Source: an uncultured Spirochaetaceae bacterium (GTDB lineage: Bacteria; Spirochaetota; Spirochaetia; Sphaerochaetales; Sphaerochaetaceae). Taken from it: 64,000 bases of DNA. Within the stretch, counting starts at the first letter, position 1; each line of letters opens with the position of its first letter. A program made the position numbers and the translations under genes. The notes below the pieces were generated by a model. It was given only the letters and a program-made list of their open reading frames with translations. It was not told the origin of the DNA and made no database searches. Where the stretch lies: the NCBI GenBank assembly GCA_900315435.1, contig OMYY01000003.1:45382-109381 (forward strand), in the 5' to 3' direction. Below are positions 28,931 through 37,782 of this stretch, one piece after another.

Positions 28931-30238
28931 TTAGAGGTTGTCCTGCGTCGCGTACTCAAGGTCGAGCAATGCGCAGAGGTATGTGTACTGATCGCTCATC
29001 TTGCCAAGCTTTGCCTGGTTGAGTGCTTGCTGCGCGTCGTTGACGTCCAGCAGTTCCGAGAAACCGGTCTGATAGGCTTCGCTCGTCATATCGTAGGATT
29101 TCTGCGCGAGGGTGATGTTGCGCTCGGCGCTCCCGATTGCCTCGCGTGCCTGGTCGAGCTCATCCAGCAGGTTGGTGATTTCCAGGTGTGCGTTGGCGTT
29201 CAGGGTGTTGCGGGTCACCTGCATCTTCTCGATGTTCTGCTTCAACTGCCGGGCGCTCTGCCGGTTGCTCGACCAGGGGAGGGCGTTGGTGACGTTGAAG
29301 GAGAGGCCGAAGGAAAGGGAACCCTGGTCGGTCCAGTTGCCTGAATCCCGGTCGAACCACTTCTCCGAGATATCGGCGATCGTCGGGGTTCCCGATGCGC
29401 TTGCCACGAAAACCGGGTAGAAGGAGCTCTGGTCGAGCATCTTCAGCTGGGTGTCCAGCATGGCGGCCTGCTGTTCCAGGTTCCGGATATCGAAGCGGTA
29501 TCCGATGCGGCTGTAGGCACGGGCAGCGTCGACGTCGACGAACTCGGTCTCGATCGGAGTGGTCAGATGCAGCTCGACCGTCTCGTCCATGCCGAGCACG
29601 AAAGCAAGGTTGCGTTTCTGCTCGTTGACCGACTGGCGGGCCTTCTTGACGGTGGCAAGCTGGTTCTCGTAGGCGACCTGGGTCTGCAGGTAGGCGAGCT
29701 CGCTGGCATACCCGTCGTGGTACTGTTGTTCGGTCTGTTCCATCCGCTCCTTCTGGTTCGCCAACGTTTCTTCGCTGATCTCCAACGACTCCTGCTGGAG
29801 CAGGATGGCGTAGTAGAGCTTCTTGACGTTCACCTTGGTGTCGGCGACCGCCTGGTCCCAGGTCAGCTGTCCGTTCTCGTACTTTTGCCTGGTCAGTTCC
29901 ATCTGGGTCAGAAGGGCCGGGGTGAAGTTCCAGGAGAAGGAGAGGTTGGTCACCAGAGACCAATTCGGATCGGTAGTGGTATAACCGCTCGCCGTGTAGG
30001 ATCCCACTTCGTTCCTGCGTGACATCATCGTGTTGACCTGCATGGTCGGCAGCAGGCTGTTCCAGCTTGTCTTGTCGTCCTTCTCAAGGATTTCCAGGTC
30101 GATGCGGCTGGACTGGAGGGTACGGCTGTGCTGGAGCGCGTAGTCCACTGCTTGGTCGACGCTCAGGTCAAGGGCGGAGGCCGAGGCGGCAACCAACAGC
30201 ACTGCCGCCAATGTGGTAAAGGATTTCTTGTGCATCAT
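28931..30238 (-). CDS. TolC-family outer-membrane efflux channel
   Basis: A 435-residue protein with an export signal (MMHKKSFTTLAAVLLVAASA) and two outer-membrane-efflux-protein repeats rich in coiled coil, e.g. LANQKERMEQTEQQYHDGY and QTGFSELLDVNDAQQALNQA. It forms the trimeric exit duct of the tripartite pump. The start overlaps the stop of the TetR gene as ATGA (stop 30237-30235), with AAGGAGAT just upstream, indicating translational coupling to the regulator. Confidence 0.94.
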   Translation of the reverse strand: MMHKKSFTTLAAVLLVAASASALDLSVDQAVDYALQHSRTLQSSRIDLEILEKDDKTSWNSLLPTMQVNTMMSRRNEVGSYTASGYTTTDPNWSLVTNLSFSWNFTPALLTQMELTRQKYENGQLTWDQAVADTKVNVKKLYYAILLQQESLEISEETLANQKERMEQTEQQYHDGYASELAYLQTQVAYENQLATVKKARQSVNEQKRNLAFVLGMDETVELHLTTPIETEFVDVDAARAYSRIGYRFDIRNLEQQAAMLDTQLKMLDQSSFYPVFVASASGTPTIADISEKWFDRDSGNWTDQGSLSFGLSFNVTNALPWSSNRQSARQLKQNIEKMQVTRNTLNANAHLEITNLLDELDQAREAIGSAERNITLAQKSYDMTSEAYQTGFSELLDVNDAQQALNQAKLGKMSDQYTYLCALLDLEYATQDNL

Positions 30239-31311
30239 GCAATCTCCTTGTTGATACCGTGATAGAGGAAGTCGATCATCGCCTCCAGGGTGAGTCCTGA
30301 CGGGGTGTCTTCCAGGGCGATCGATAGACTTGCGGGAAGCGTGACCATGAAGATCCCGCTTCCTGCGCAAAGGGCTTCCAACGCGTCGTAGGCCCGGAGC
30401 ATATCGGGATACGCTTTGAAGACCGTGCGCTGGGAAAAGGCGACATACAACCCGTCGATGAACTTGGCCGTGTCTACCTGGCAGGACAGGTAGCTGTATA
30501 CGGTCCGGATGATGGTTTCGATCAGGACGGGAATCTCCATCTGCTCGTCCAAGTGGGATTCGACCACGCCAAGCATCCGGTTGATTTCTTCGGTGGCGAT
30601 ACTGGCCAGCATCTCGTCCTTGTCCTTGAAAGAAGAGTAGAGCGTGCTGGGCGCCACCCCGAGCGCTTGGGCGAAATTCGCCACGGAGACGCTCTGCATG
30701 CCACTTGCGTGGAGCACTGCATCCAGCGCCTTCAGGTACCGGCAATCCCCGATTTCCTCCGGTTTGACCACCGTCCGCTGGAAATCGACCGTCCCTCGCT
30801 CCATCTGCAACCCATTCTGGAAGAGGGCAAGCAACTGGTCTATCAGCGGCTCGACCTGTTTTTTCTTTTGCAGCTTGGCGCAGATGATCTGTGAGCCGAT
30901 CTGGCTGAGGTAGCACACCATGGCGAAGAACATCAACGGCGTCCCCTTGTGGGGGATCTGCTTGTCCTTGACCAGTGTTTTGGTGGAGAGCCTGCGGCTG
31001 ATGATCAGCTGCAGGTGAAAGGCGCACTCGTTGACATGGTCGAGCAGGAAGTTGCTTGCTGCAAGCATAGCCGCTTTCGAATCCATCGTCTCAAAGGTCG
31101 AAGCCAAGGCTTCCAGTTGGGCTTGCACATGGACGAAAGTCGCGTCGTCCAGCTCCTGCTTGTTGCGGAAGTAGTGGAAAAGGGCCGGTTTGGAGACCCC
31201 CAGCTCTTTGGCCACACGGGAAAGTGATACCTCGGACCAGGGAGACCAGGACAAAAGGGAGATATAGGTGGTGATAATTGTTTCTTGACTTAGTTTCATC
31301 ATTTTTGCCAT
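30235..31311 (-). CDS. TetR-type repressor with two DNA-binding domains
   Basis: At 358 residues it is far longer than the ~200 usual for TetR proteins. It contains two TetR-like helix-turn-helix units: residues ~9-56 (VAKELGVSKPALFHYFRNK) and ~192-236 (FAQALGVAPSTLYSSFKDK). Each is followed by a helical segment like a ligand domain, so the protein looks like two TetR proteins joined head to tail. It heads the efflux operon and is preceded by three palindromic operators overlapping the promoter, so autoregulation is expected. The ATG at 31311 has only a weak ribosome site; M4 (31302) is an alternative. Confidence 0.9.
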   Translation of the reverse strand: MAKMMKLSQETIITTYISLLSWSPWSEVSLSRVAKELGVSKPALFHYFRNKQELDDATFVHVQAQLEALASTFETMDSKAAMLAASNFLLDHVNECAFHLQLIISRRLSTKTLVKDKQIPHKGTPLMFFAMVCYLSQIGSQIICAKLQKKKQVEPLIDQLLALFQNGLQMERGTVDFQRTVVKPEEIGDCRYLKALDAVLHASGMQSVSVANFAQALGVAPSTLYSSFKDKDEMLASIATEEINRMLGVVESHLDEQMEIPVLIETIIRTVYSYLSCQVDTAKFIDGLYVAFSQRTVFKAYPDMLRAYDALEALCAGSGIFMVTLPASLSIALEDTPSGLTLEAMIDFLYHGINKEIA

Positions 31312-31312
31312 C

Positions 31313-31373
31313 TACCGAATAATCGGTAAATTTTTACCGAAAATTCGGTTCTATTGATACCGAAAATCCGGTA
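31313..31373. promoter_or_regulatory. Three palindromic operators of the efflux operon
   Basis: Three 16-bp inverted repeats, arms TACCGA/TCGGTA with a 4-nt centre: 31313-31328 (perfect), 31335-31350 (last base differs) and 31358-31373 (one arm mismatch). They begin 22 and 23 bp apart, about two helical turns. The distal site fills the spacer between the -35 and -10 boxes, the middle one lies at the expected transcription start, the proximal one ends at the start codon. This is a typical TetR repression layout, tripled. Confidence 0.88.
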
Positions 31374-31383
31374 ACAGTGTCAA
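31354..31383 (-). promoter_or_regulatory. Promoter of the efflux operon
   Basis: On the minus strand TTGACA (31383-31378) and TATCAA (31359-31354) are separated by 18 bp. Operator three occupies the spacer, so bound repressor would exclude RNA polymerase. Confidence 0.75.
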
Positions 31384-31470
31384 GGGCTGTCCAACAAAAA
31401 GCGAAATAAGCGGAACATGTTCAGAGAGATGCTTGGCAAGCAAAAAAACGCCGGGCAGGTGTGGGTCTTC

Positions 31471-33594
31471 TTACGCTTCTTCCGCCAGATGGAAGACCGA
31501 CAGCTGCTCCTTGACCTGTTGCAAGGTATAGTTCCCTGTGGTCTCGAAAACGACGCTCGCCTTGTCGAAAAGAGGAAACCAGTTCCTGCTGAAAGACCCC
31601 TTGAGCTCTCCTTGGTCCAGTCCCACCATCAACGCAGGGCGTTTGCTTGCGAGGGTAATCCCGATTCCCTTCGCCACCCTGCTGAACGTGCAGGCCACTT
31701 GGGTGGGAAGAAACCTGCACGCCTTGGGCTTGTCCAGCAGGATTCCGTCCTCGGCCGTCCCGTCCTTCCAGACAAGCGAAAGGGAAAGAAAATGGGTGGT
31801 CCGGTAGGGCGCAAGTTCCTCTGCGCTCCGGATGCCCACCTTTTTCACTCCCCCCGCGGGGACGCTGACCACGTATTTTTTCAGGATCGGGCGCGTGATG
31901 CCGTCGTAGGGGAGCAACGTGGCGGTGAACGTAGCGCTTTTGAGGGGACACACCCCGTCGTTGACCGCGAACAGGCTCACCGATCCATCCGCCTCCATCC
32001 GGGCAACCGGCCGTACCGGCTGGAAGAAAAGATCCCGTGCGGCGTACATGGCAAGCTTCCATTTGGAGTCCTGCCCGATGAGTGCGCTGCCCACCTCGCG
32101 GCGCTTTTCCGCCAGCTCGTCGATCAGGATCATACCCATCCGCTTGTCCTGTACCCTCCAGCCATCAACCGCCTGCTTCAGGACGAGCGCCTGCAGGCAT
32201 TGGGAAAGGTAGATGACCTGCCTCCGGTCGTCCGGCATGGCGAACATCGACGCCAAAGCCCCATAGATCCGTCCAATTTCTCCGTGATGTTCCTCAAGGG
32301 CCTCCACCTTGCTTCCGGTCAGGTTAGGATGCTCCTCTCCCGTGGCCCTCTGCAGTGCGGTCAGGCAGGGGTAGCTTCCCCAGCCAAAGCCGAGGACCAA
32401 GGAGGAGTGGGAGAAAACGGCTTCCTTTCCCATCTCGTTTCCGAGACTTTCCCCGATGGAGTCATCCAGATACCGAAAAAGCAACGGGTGCCTCCCATCG
32501 CAGACCCCTACGGTTTTGGCGATGTCCTGGGCCATCCGGTCCAAAGCGAGCAAAGCTTCTTTGCTTCCATCCTTGGGCAGGTCGGACAGGTACCACCCGA
32601 ACAGGGATGGGTGGCTGGCGATCCGTCGTACTTGCCAATCGAGTTCCGGGTCGCCAGACAGGTCCTGCAGGACCAGGATGCCCTCCTGGTCGCAGGTACG
32701 GTAGAATTCCTCGGACTCGAAACAGGTGACGCGCAGCAGCCGCATGTGGGCCGCTTTGGCGCTCTGTACCAGTCCCTGGATATCCTCGCTGGCATCACGC
32801 CCCCGCCAGAGCGCCCCGCGCAACTGCGTCCTCGTCCCGTTGACCATGGGCAGGGAGCCTTCCATGGCATAGCTGGAGAAGCCGATCTGCCGTTGCTCGC
32901 AACTGTCTCCGGCGACCATCACCAGGGTGGAAAGGACCGGTGATTCCGGCGTGTAGGACTCTGGATCCCTGACGGAAAGCGAGGCCTCGACTTCTTCCTC
33001 GCCCTCGGCAAGATTCCAGAAGCCAGCACTGCTCCGGCCATCCAAGGTGAGTTTCCAGCCTTGCCGCCCGGCTTTGAAACAATCCACCTTGGCGTGCCAG
33101 ACTACCTTCCAGGTTCTGCCACGCTGCTGCAGGCTGATCCAGCTCTGCTCGACCAGAAAACTGTCGGTCTCGACCAGACGGGGAGCCTCGTCAAGGTACA
33201 ACCCTTTTCCCGACAGGGTCAGGGTGTTGCGTCCGATTGCGGCAAGAGCAGTGATATCCAGGAAGAGGGGATTGGATCCCTTCGCCACATTGATTGGCTT
33301 TGCGTCCCCCAACGTCACGGCGATATCGTCTTTCCGCTGGGGAAGAGCCATCAGCAGGTGGTTCTTCCCCGGTTCCTCGGGAAGATGGAACGAGGTCTGC
33401 AGGTTCCAGGAAGCCTCGTCGGGCCAGGTGTCCGATTCCTTCGCCTCGCCTGAAGCCACCAATGCCTTCTTGGCCGTCAGGGGAAGCTCTACGGGGATAC
33501 CCGTCTTCCGGGTGAAAAGCCGGGTGTGCTGATGGATTTCCTGCTCGTGGGTGGGAGCCAGTGTCCAGCCATGTGCCAGTTCAGTTATGCGCAT
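31471..33594 (-). CDS. GH2-fold protein without catalytic residues (beta-mannosidase-like pseudoenzyme)
   Basis: A 707-residue cytoplasmic protein with GH2 architecture: N-terminal jelly-roll, immunoglobulin-like domain, and a barrel-like core (HMRLLRVTCFESEEFYRTCD, LVLQDL). Aligned by eye with the true beta-mannosidase at 7688, the acid/base segment LWCGNNE becomes GWYLSDL (Glu replaced by L339), and the nucleophile segment VSEFGFQSFP becomes VLGFGWGSYP (Glu replaced by G402). It should therefore not hydrolyse by the GH2 mechanism. It may bind a glycan or serve as a scaffold. It lies 55 bp after pyrG on the same strand. Confidence 0.75.
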   Translation of the reverse strand: MRITELAHGWTLAPTHEQEIHQHTRLFTRKTGIPVELPLTAKKALVASGEAKESDTWPDEASWNLQTSFHLPEEPGKNHLLMALPQRKDDIAVTLGDAKPINVAKGSNPLFLDITALAAIGRNTLTLSGKGLYLDEAPRLVETDSFLVEQSWISLQQRGRTWKVVWHAKVDCFKAGRQGWKLTLDGRSSAGFWNLAEGEEEVEASLSVRDPESYTPESPVLSTLVMVAGDSCEQRQIGFSSYAMEGSLPMVNGTRTQLRGALWRGRDASEDIQGLVQSAKAAHMRLLRVTCFESEEFYRTCDQEGILVLQDLSGDPELDWQVRRIASHPSLFGWYLSDLPKDGSKEALLALDRMAQDIAKTVGVCDGRHPLLFRYLDDSIGESLGNEMGKEAVFSHSSLVLGFGWGSYPCLTALQRATGEEHPNLTGSKVEALEEHHGEIGRIYGALASMFAMPDDRRQVIYLSQCLQALVLKQAVDGWRVQDKRMGMILIDELAEKRREVGSALIGQDSKWKLAMYAARDLFFQPVRPVARMEADGSVSLFAVNDGVCPLKSATFTATLLPYDGITRPILKKYVVSVPAGGVKKVGIRSAEELAPYRTTHFLSLSLVWKDGTAEDGILLDKPKACRFLPTQVACTFSRVAKGIGITLASKRPALMVGLDQGELKGSFSRNWFPLFDKASVVFETTGNYTLQQVKEQLSVFHLAEEA

Positions 33595-33602
33595 ACAGAA
33601 AT

Positions 33603-33631
33603 CCTCCCTTCTCCAGAGTAGGGAAGGGAGG
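33603..33631 (-). promoter_or_regulatory. Hairpin hiding the ribosome site of the GH2-like gene
   Basis: A perfect 9-bp stem (33623-33631 with 33603-33611) lies between pyrG and the GH2-like start. Its 3' arm on the minus strand contains GGGAGG (33608-33603), the only good ribosome site for the ATG at 33594. With no T-run behind it, it looks more like translational control than a terminator. Confidence 0.5.
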
Positions 33632-33649
33632 GAAAAAAGACAAGCCGCC

Positions 33650-35251
33650 TCAGTGCTTCAGGCTGGCGGCGATCAGGCCGCAGAAGAGCGGATGCGCCTT
33701 GTCCGGCCGGCTCTTGAACTCGGGATGGTACTGGACTCCGACGAAGAAGGGGTTCTCTTTTGGGGAGAGCTCGACAGCCTCGACCAGCCGGCCGTCCGGG
33801 CTGAGACCGGCAATGACCAGCCCCTTGTCCTGCATCTGCCCGCGGTAGTCGTTGTTGAACTCCCACCGGTGGCGGTGACGTTCCTCGATATGGGTGGTAC
33901 CGTAGCATTCCTCCAGGATTGTGCCTTTCCTGATCTCGCAAGGATAGGCGCCCAGCCGCATCGTTCCCCCTTTGGGAATGTTGCCCCTCTGGTCCGGCAT
34001 CAGGGCGATGACCGGATGGGTGGTATCCGGATTGAACTCGGTGGAGGTGGCGTCGTGGAAGCAGAGCACGTTCCTGGCGAACTCGATGACGGCGATCTGC
34101 ATGCCAAGGCAGATGCCCAGGTAGGGCTTGTGATGGGTCCTGGCATAGCGGCAGGCCTCGATCATTCCTTCGATGCCCCGTTCGCCAAAGCCACCGGGAA
34201 CCAGAATGCCGTCAGCCGATCCAAGCAGCTTGTCGGCACTCTTTTCGGTCACGTCCTCCGCCTCGACCCAGTTGATCGTCACGTTGGCGCCATTGTGCCA
34301 GGCGGCGTGCTTCAACGCCTCGTTGACGGAAAGGTAGGCGTCCTTCAGCTCCATGTACTTGCCCACCATGGCGATGGTGACCTGTTTTTTCGCCTCGTTG
34401 GCCCGGTCGATCATCGCCTGCCAGGCGGTCAGATCGATCGGTTTGGTCTCCATCCTCAGCTCGCGACAGACGATGTCGTCGAAATGCTGCTCGTGCAGCA
34501 TCAACGGCACCTCGTAAAGGATGTTGCAGTTGCGGTTCTCGATGACACAGTCCTGCTTGACGTTGCAGAAAAGGGCGATCTTGTCCTTGACCGACTGCTC
34601 GATCGGCATGTCGCTGCGGGTGACGATGATGTCGGGAAAGATGCCGCTGCTCATCAGCTCCTTGACGGAGTGCTGGGTCGGTTTGCTCTTGTGTTCTCCG
34701 CTGGAACGCAGGTAGGGGACCAGTGTCACGTGGATGAACAGGCAGTTGCCAGGGCCCAGCTCGTGGCTGATCTGTCTGATCGCCTCGAGGAAGGGCTGGC
34801 TCTCGATGTCGCCGATTGTGCCGCCGATTTCCGTGATGACCACGTCGGCCTTGGTGCTCTTGTCCAATGCGTAGATGAACTCCTTGATCGCATTGGTGAC
34901 ATGGGGAATGATCTGGACCGTCTTGCCCAGGTACTCGCCCCGGCGTTCCTTGTTCAAAACCGACCAGTAGGCCTTGCCGCTGGTCAGGTTGGCGTACTTG
35001 TTCAGATTCTCGTCGATGAAACGCTCATAGTGCCCAAGGTCCAGGTCGGTCTCCGCACCATCGTCGGTCACGTAGACCTCGCCATGCTGCAGGGGGCTCA
35101 TGGTGCCCGGGTCGACATTCATGTAGGGATCCAGCTTCTGGCTGGCTACCTTCAATCCGCGGCATTTCAACAGCCGTCCGAGAGAGGCAGCGGTGATGCC
35201 TTTCCCAAGGCCGGAAACCACTCCTCCCGTCACAAAAATATGTTTGGTCAT
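33650..35251 (-). CDS. pyrG: CTP synthase
   Basis: A 533-residue enzyme making CTP from UTP, ATP and glutamine. The synthetase domain starts [20 protein letters not shown] and has the family motifs [19 protein letters not shown] and [14 protein letters not shown]. The glutamine amidotransferase domain has the nucleophile cysteine in LGICLGMQ and the His/Glu pair in [10 protein letters not shown]. Full length and intact. The start overlaps the ANTAR gene stop by 4 bp, so it belongs to the nitrogen operon. That makes sense because it consumes glutamine. Confidence 0.97.
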   Translation of the reverse strand: MTKHIFVTGGVVSGLGKGITAASLGRLLKCRGLKVASQKLDPYMNVDPGTMSPLQHGEVYVTDDGAETDLDLGHYERFIDENLNKYANLTSGKAYWSVLNKERRGEYLGKTVQIIPHVTNAIKEFIYALDKSTKADVVITEIGGTIGDIESQPFLEAIRQISHELGPGNCLFIHVTLVPYLRSSGEHKSKPTQHSVKELMSSGIFPDIIVTRSDMPIEQSVKDKIALFCNVKQDCVIENRNCNILYEVPLMLHEQHFDDIVCRELRMETKPIDLTAWQAMIDRANEAKKQVTIAMVGKYMELKDAYLSVNEALKHAAWHNGANVTINWVEAEDVTEKSADKLLGSADGILVPGGFGERGIEGMIEACRYARTHHKPYLGICLGMQIAVIEFARNVLCFHDATSTEFNPDTTHPVIALMPDQRGNIPKGGTMRLGAYPCEIRKGTILEECYGTTHIEERHRHRWEFNNDYRGQMQDKGLVIAGLSPDGRLVEAVELSPKENPFFVGVQYHPEFKSRPDKAHPLFCGLIAASLKH

Positions 35252-35817
35252 TTCGCACCTCGATTGAGAATTTCATCGGCTATGGCGGCGCGGCTCAGAC
35301 GCCTGTCCATCGCCTGTCTTTCGATAAATTTATGGGCGCTCTCCTCGTCCATACCCCGGCGGATCAGGACCCATTTGGCCTTGTCGACCATCCGGATTTC
35401 CTCGATTTTCCGTTCCAGTGACCGGTTCCGTTCCTCCATTCCGTGCATGCGGGCCCGCATCGCCCGGGACAGGCTCAGCGCCTGCCAGAAAAGTTCCTTG
35501 ATCAGGGGTTTGGATACGACAAGGACTCCCTCCCGTTCCATTTCGTCCTTGATGGAACCGATGTAGATATCCCTGACCAGCATGATGACCGGAGCGGAGG
35601 ACTGTTCGGTAATCATGCGCACCAGGTCCTCGCCAAGGCCGTGCTCCATCGGGGTGTTGACCACCACGAGGTCCCAGTCCTCGTCAAGCACCTTGGTCCG
35701 GGCGTCGGAGGCGGAAGGACTGATGGTGAGCGAGACTGCCCCCTCATGCGTCTCGATGAGGGACTGGAGCGCCTTCGCTCCTTGCTCGCTGCGTGAAACC
35801 ACCAGTATCCGTTCCAT
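35248..35817 (-). CDS. ANTAR-domain response regulator (RNA-binding antiterminator type)
   Basis: A 189-residue protein. Residues 1-118 form a receiver-like domain ([22 protein letters not shown]) in which the usual acidic pair and phospho-aspartate are not clear, so it may not be phosphorylated in the standard way. A coiled stretch leads to an ANTAR domain (about 130-185) with [19 protein letters not shown] and the terminal helices [20 protein letters not shown] domains bind hexaloop RNA hairpins and prevent termination. It sits between glnA and pyrG, 24-bp or less from each neighbour, and is the obvious candidate to act on the glnN and glutamate synthase leaders at 40.4-40.6 kb. Confidence 0.92.
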   Translation of the reverse strand: MERILVVSRSEQGAKALQSLIETHEGAVSLTISPSASDARTKVLDEDWDLVVVNTPMEHGLGEDLVRMITEQSSAPVIMLVRDIYIGSIKDEMEREGVLVVSKPLIKELFWQALSLSRAMRARMHGMEERNRSLERKIEEIRMVDKAKWVLIRRGMDEESAHKFIERQAMDRRLSRAAIADEILNRGAK

Positions 35818-35818
35818 G

Positions 35819-37051
35819 CTATGTCGTCAGGAAGTAGCGGCTGACACTGTCACCCGACTCCTGGTACGCCTCCCATTCGCTCTCCTTGGCCTTGAGATAT
35901 CCATCAAGCATCCTCTCGTTCATCGCGTCTCTGAGAAACACGCTCTTGCGGGCGATGGCAAGCGCCTCGCCCAGGTTGCCTGGCAGGTCGTTGCCTGCGT
36001 AAGCGGGCATGGCCATCTGATGTTCCAACCCTTCCACCGCCGCCCTGATAAGCAGTGCGTACGTCAGGTAGGGATTGCAGGAAGGGTCAGGGGAGCGCAC
36101 CTCGAAGCGGGTGTATGCCCCCTTGGCTGCAGGGACTCGGACAAGAAGGCTCCGGTTGGAGTCACCCCAGCCGATATGGATCGGCGCTTCCCAGCTGCCA
36201 AGCCGCTCATAGCTGTTTGCCAGAGGGTTGGCGAAGACGGTGATCTCCGAGATATGGCTGAGGATGCCGGCGATCATCTGCTCGTGCTTTGCCGTATCCG
36301 GCTCCCGGAGGGACATGTTCACATGCAGGCCGCTGCCGCTCTCGTCGGGAATCGGTTTGGGAAGAAAGGAGGCGAACATACCGCTACGGTCCGCCATCAT
36401 CCGCACCACGTTCTTGAAGAGAATCGTGTTGTCGGCAGCTTCCATCGGCTCGCCGTAGCGGAAATCGATCTCGTTCTGGCCTGGGCCGCTCTCGTGGTGG
36501 CTGCGTTCGGTGTAGAAGCCCATCTCCTCCAACGTCAGGCAGATGTTGCGCCTGACATCTTCGCCTCGGTCAAACGGAGCGGCATCAAAGTAGGTGCCGG
36601 TATCGATCGGGGTGCGGGTCGGATTGCCTTCCGGATCGCACTTGAAGAGATAGAACTCGCACTCCGGCCCGATGGAGAAATCGTAGCCTTTCCGATAGGC
36701 GCTCTCTACCGTGCGGGCAAGGTAGCCGCGGCTGTCACCTTCGAAAGGGGTGCCGTCCGGCTTGCGGATCGAGCAGAACATGCGGACTACCCGTCCTTGG
36801 GCCGGCCTCCAGGGAAGCAGGGAGAGGGTGGTGGTGTCAGGAAAGAGAAAGAGGTCGGACCTGTCCGAATAGAGGAAGCCACGGATCGACGAGGCATCGA
36901 AGCTGATGCCGCTTTCAAAGGCGCGGGGCAGCTCCTTGCTGGAGATGCTGATGTTCTGCAGGTTTCCGAAGATGTCGCAGAAGGACAACTTGACGAACCT
37001 GACATCCTGTTCCCTGACGAACTGCAGTACGGACTGTTCGGTCGTATTCAT
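35819..37051 (-). CDS. glnA: Glutamine synthetase, type I
   Basis: A 410-residue GSI enzyme making glutamine from glutamate, ammonia and ATP. Motifs: beta-grasp start (VRFVKLSFCDIFGNLQNIS), metal ligands in GPECEFYLF and GPGQNEIDFRYG, GSGLHVNMSL, and the C-terminal NPYLTYALLIRAA. It is shorter than enterobacterial GlnA and I see no adenylylation-site tyrosine motif, as in GSI-alpha forms. The start at 37051 follows AAGGAGGAAG. Lying beside glutamate synthase parts it completes a GS/GOGAT unit. A second, type III enzyme is encoded divergently. Confidence 0.94.
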   Translation of the reverse strand: MNTTEQSVLQFVREQDVRFVKLSFCDIFGNLQNISISSKELPRAFESGISFDASSIRGFLYSDRSDLFLFPDTTTLSLLPWRPAQGRVVRMFCSIRKPDGTPFEGDSRGYLARTVESAYRKGYDFSIGPECEFYLFKCDPEGNPTRTPIDTGTYFDAAPFDRGEDVRRNICLTLEEMGFYTERSHHESGPGQNEIDFRYGEPMEAADNTILFKNVVRMMADRSGMFASFLPKPIPDESGSGLHVNMSLREPDTAKHEQMIAGILSHISEITVFANPLANSYERLGSWEAPIHIGWGDSNRSLLVRVPAAKGAYTRFEVRSPDPSCNPYLTYALLIRAAVEGLEHQMAMPAYAGNDLPGNLGEALAIARKSVFLRDAMNERMLDGYLKAKESEWEAYQESGDSVSRYFLTT

Positions 37052-37061
37052 GACTTCCTCC

Positions 37062-37781
37062 TTACGCGTAGGTGTACAGTTGCCGGTACGGATTGGACGA
37101 GTTGGGTTCCAATACGGAAAAATGATGTGCAAGCAGGCTTTCTTTGTCTAGTCGGAAACGATGGCAATACGGCTCAATCAGGCGTGAGATATGTTCCATG
37201 TCCTCGCTGGTGGCATCCCGATGAAGTACCTTGTCGGGAAGATCCTCCGGCTTGTCTCCAGCAAGGAAGATGGTTCCGCCGTACATGCCACGGGCGCAGC
37301 AGGGACCCACAAGGGAACCGGAGACGTGCATGCCGAGGACGACGATCGTTCCTCCGGCCTGGTATTCCCCGAGGAAGGAGCCGGCCGAGCCGCCGATGAC
37401 AATCAGGGGCTGGCGTTCCTGATAGGCCTTCATGTGGATGCCGCAGCGGTATCCGACCGAGCCGCCAACCAGGATCTCGCCTCCGCGCATCGCGTAACCG
37501 AGGGCGTCACCGGCACTGCCGGTGACAATGATGCTGCCGCCGTTCATCGTATCTCCCGCCTGGTCCTGGACGTTCCCGTGTACGACAATCTCGCTGCCGT
37601 CGTTCAGGGCGCCGGTGGCGTTGCCCGCGGTGCCTTCGATGGTGATCGAGTAGCCTTTCAGGCCACAGCCGATATAGCGTTGCCCGTTGACCCCGCAGAG
37701 CAGGAACTTCCGCTCCTTGCTGGTCCGGATCATCTGGTTCAAGGCTTCCGCCTGCATTCCCTGTACATTGATTTGCTGCAT
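37062..37781 (-). CDS. Glutamate synthase GXGXG-domain protein (GltB C-terminal part)
   Basis: A 239-residue protein made almost entirely of the right-handed beta-helix seen at the C-terminus of large glutamate synthases. The repeated turns GTAGNATGALNDGSEI, GNVQDQAGDTMNGGSI and GSAGDALGYAMRGGEI show the GxxGxxxG periodicity. In split systems it is a separate subunit that structurally supports the synthase domain and ammonia tunnel. The stop of the FMN subunit gene is one base upstream, and glnA starts 10 bases beyond its stop. Confidence 0.93.
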   Translation of the reverse strand: MQQINVQGMQAEALNQMIRTSKERKFLLCGVNGQRYIGCGLKGYSITIEGTAGNATGALNDGSEIVVHGNVQDQAGDTMNGGSIIVTGSAGDALGYAMRGGEILVGGSVGYRCGIHMKAYQERQPLIVIGGSAGSFLGEYQAGGTIVVLGMHVSGSLVGPCCARGMYGGTIFLAGDKPEDLPDKVLHRDATSEDMEHISRLIEPYCHRFRLDKESLLAHHFSVLEPNSSNPYRQLYTYA

Positions 37782-37782
37782 A

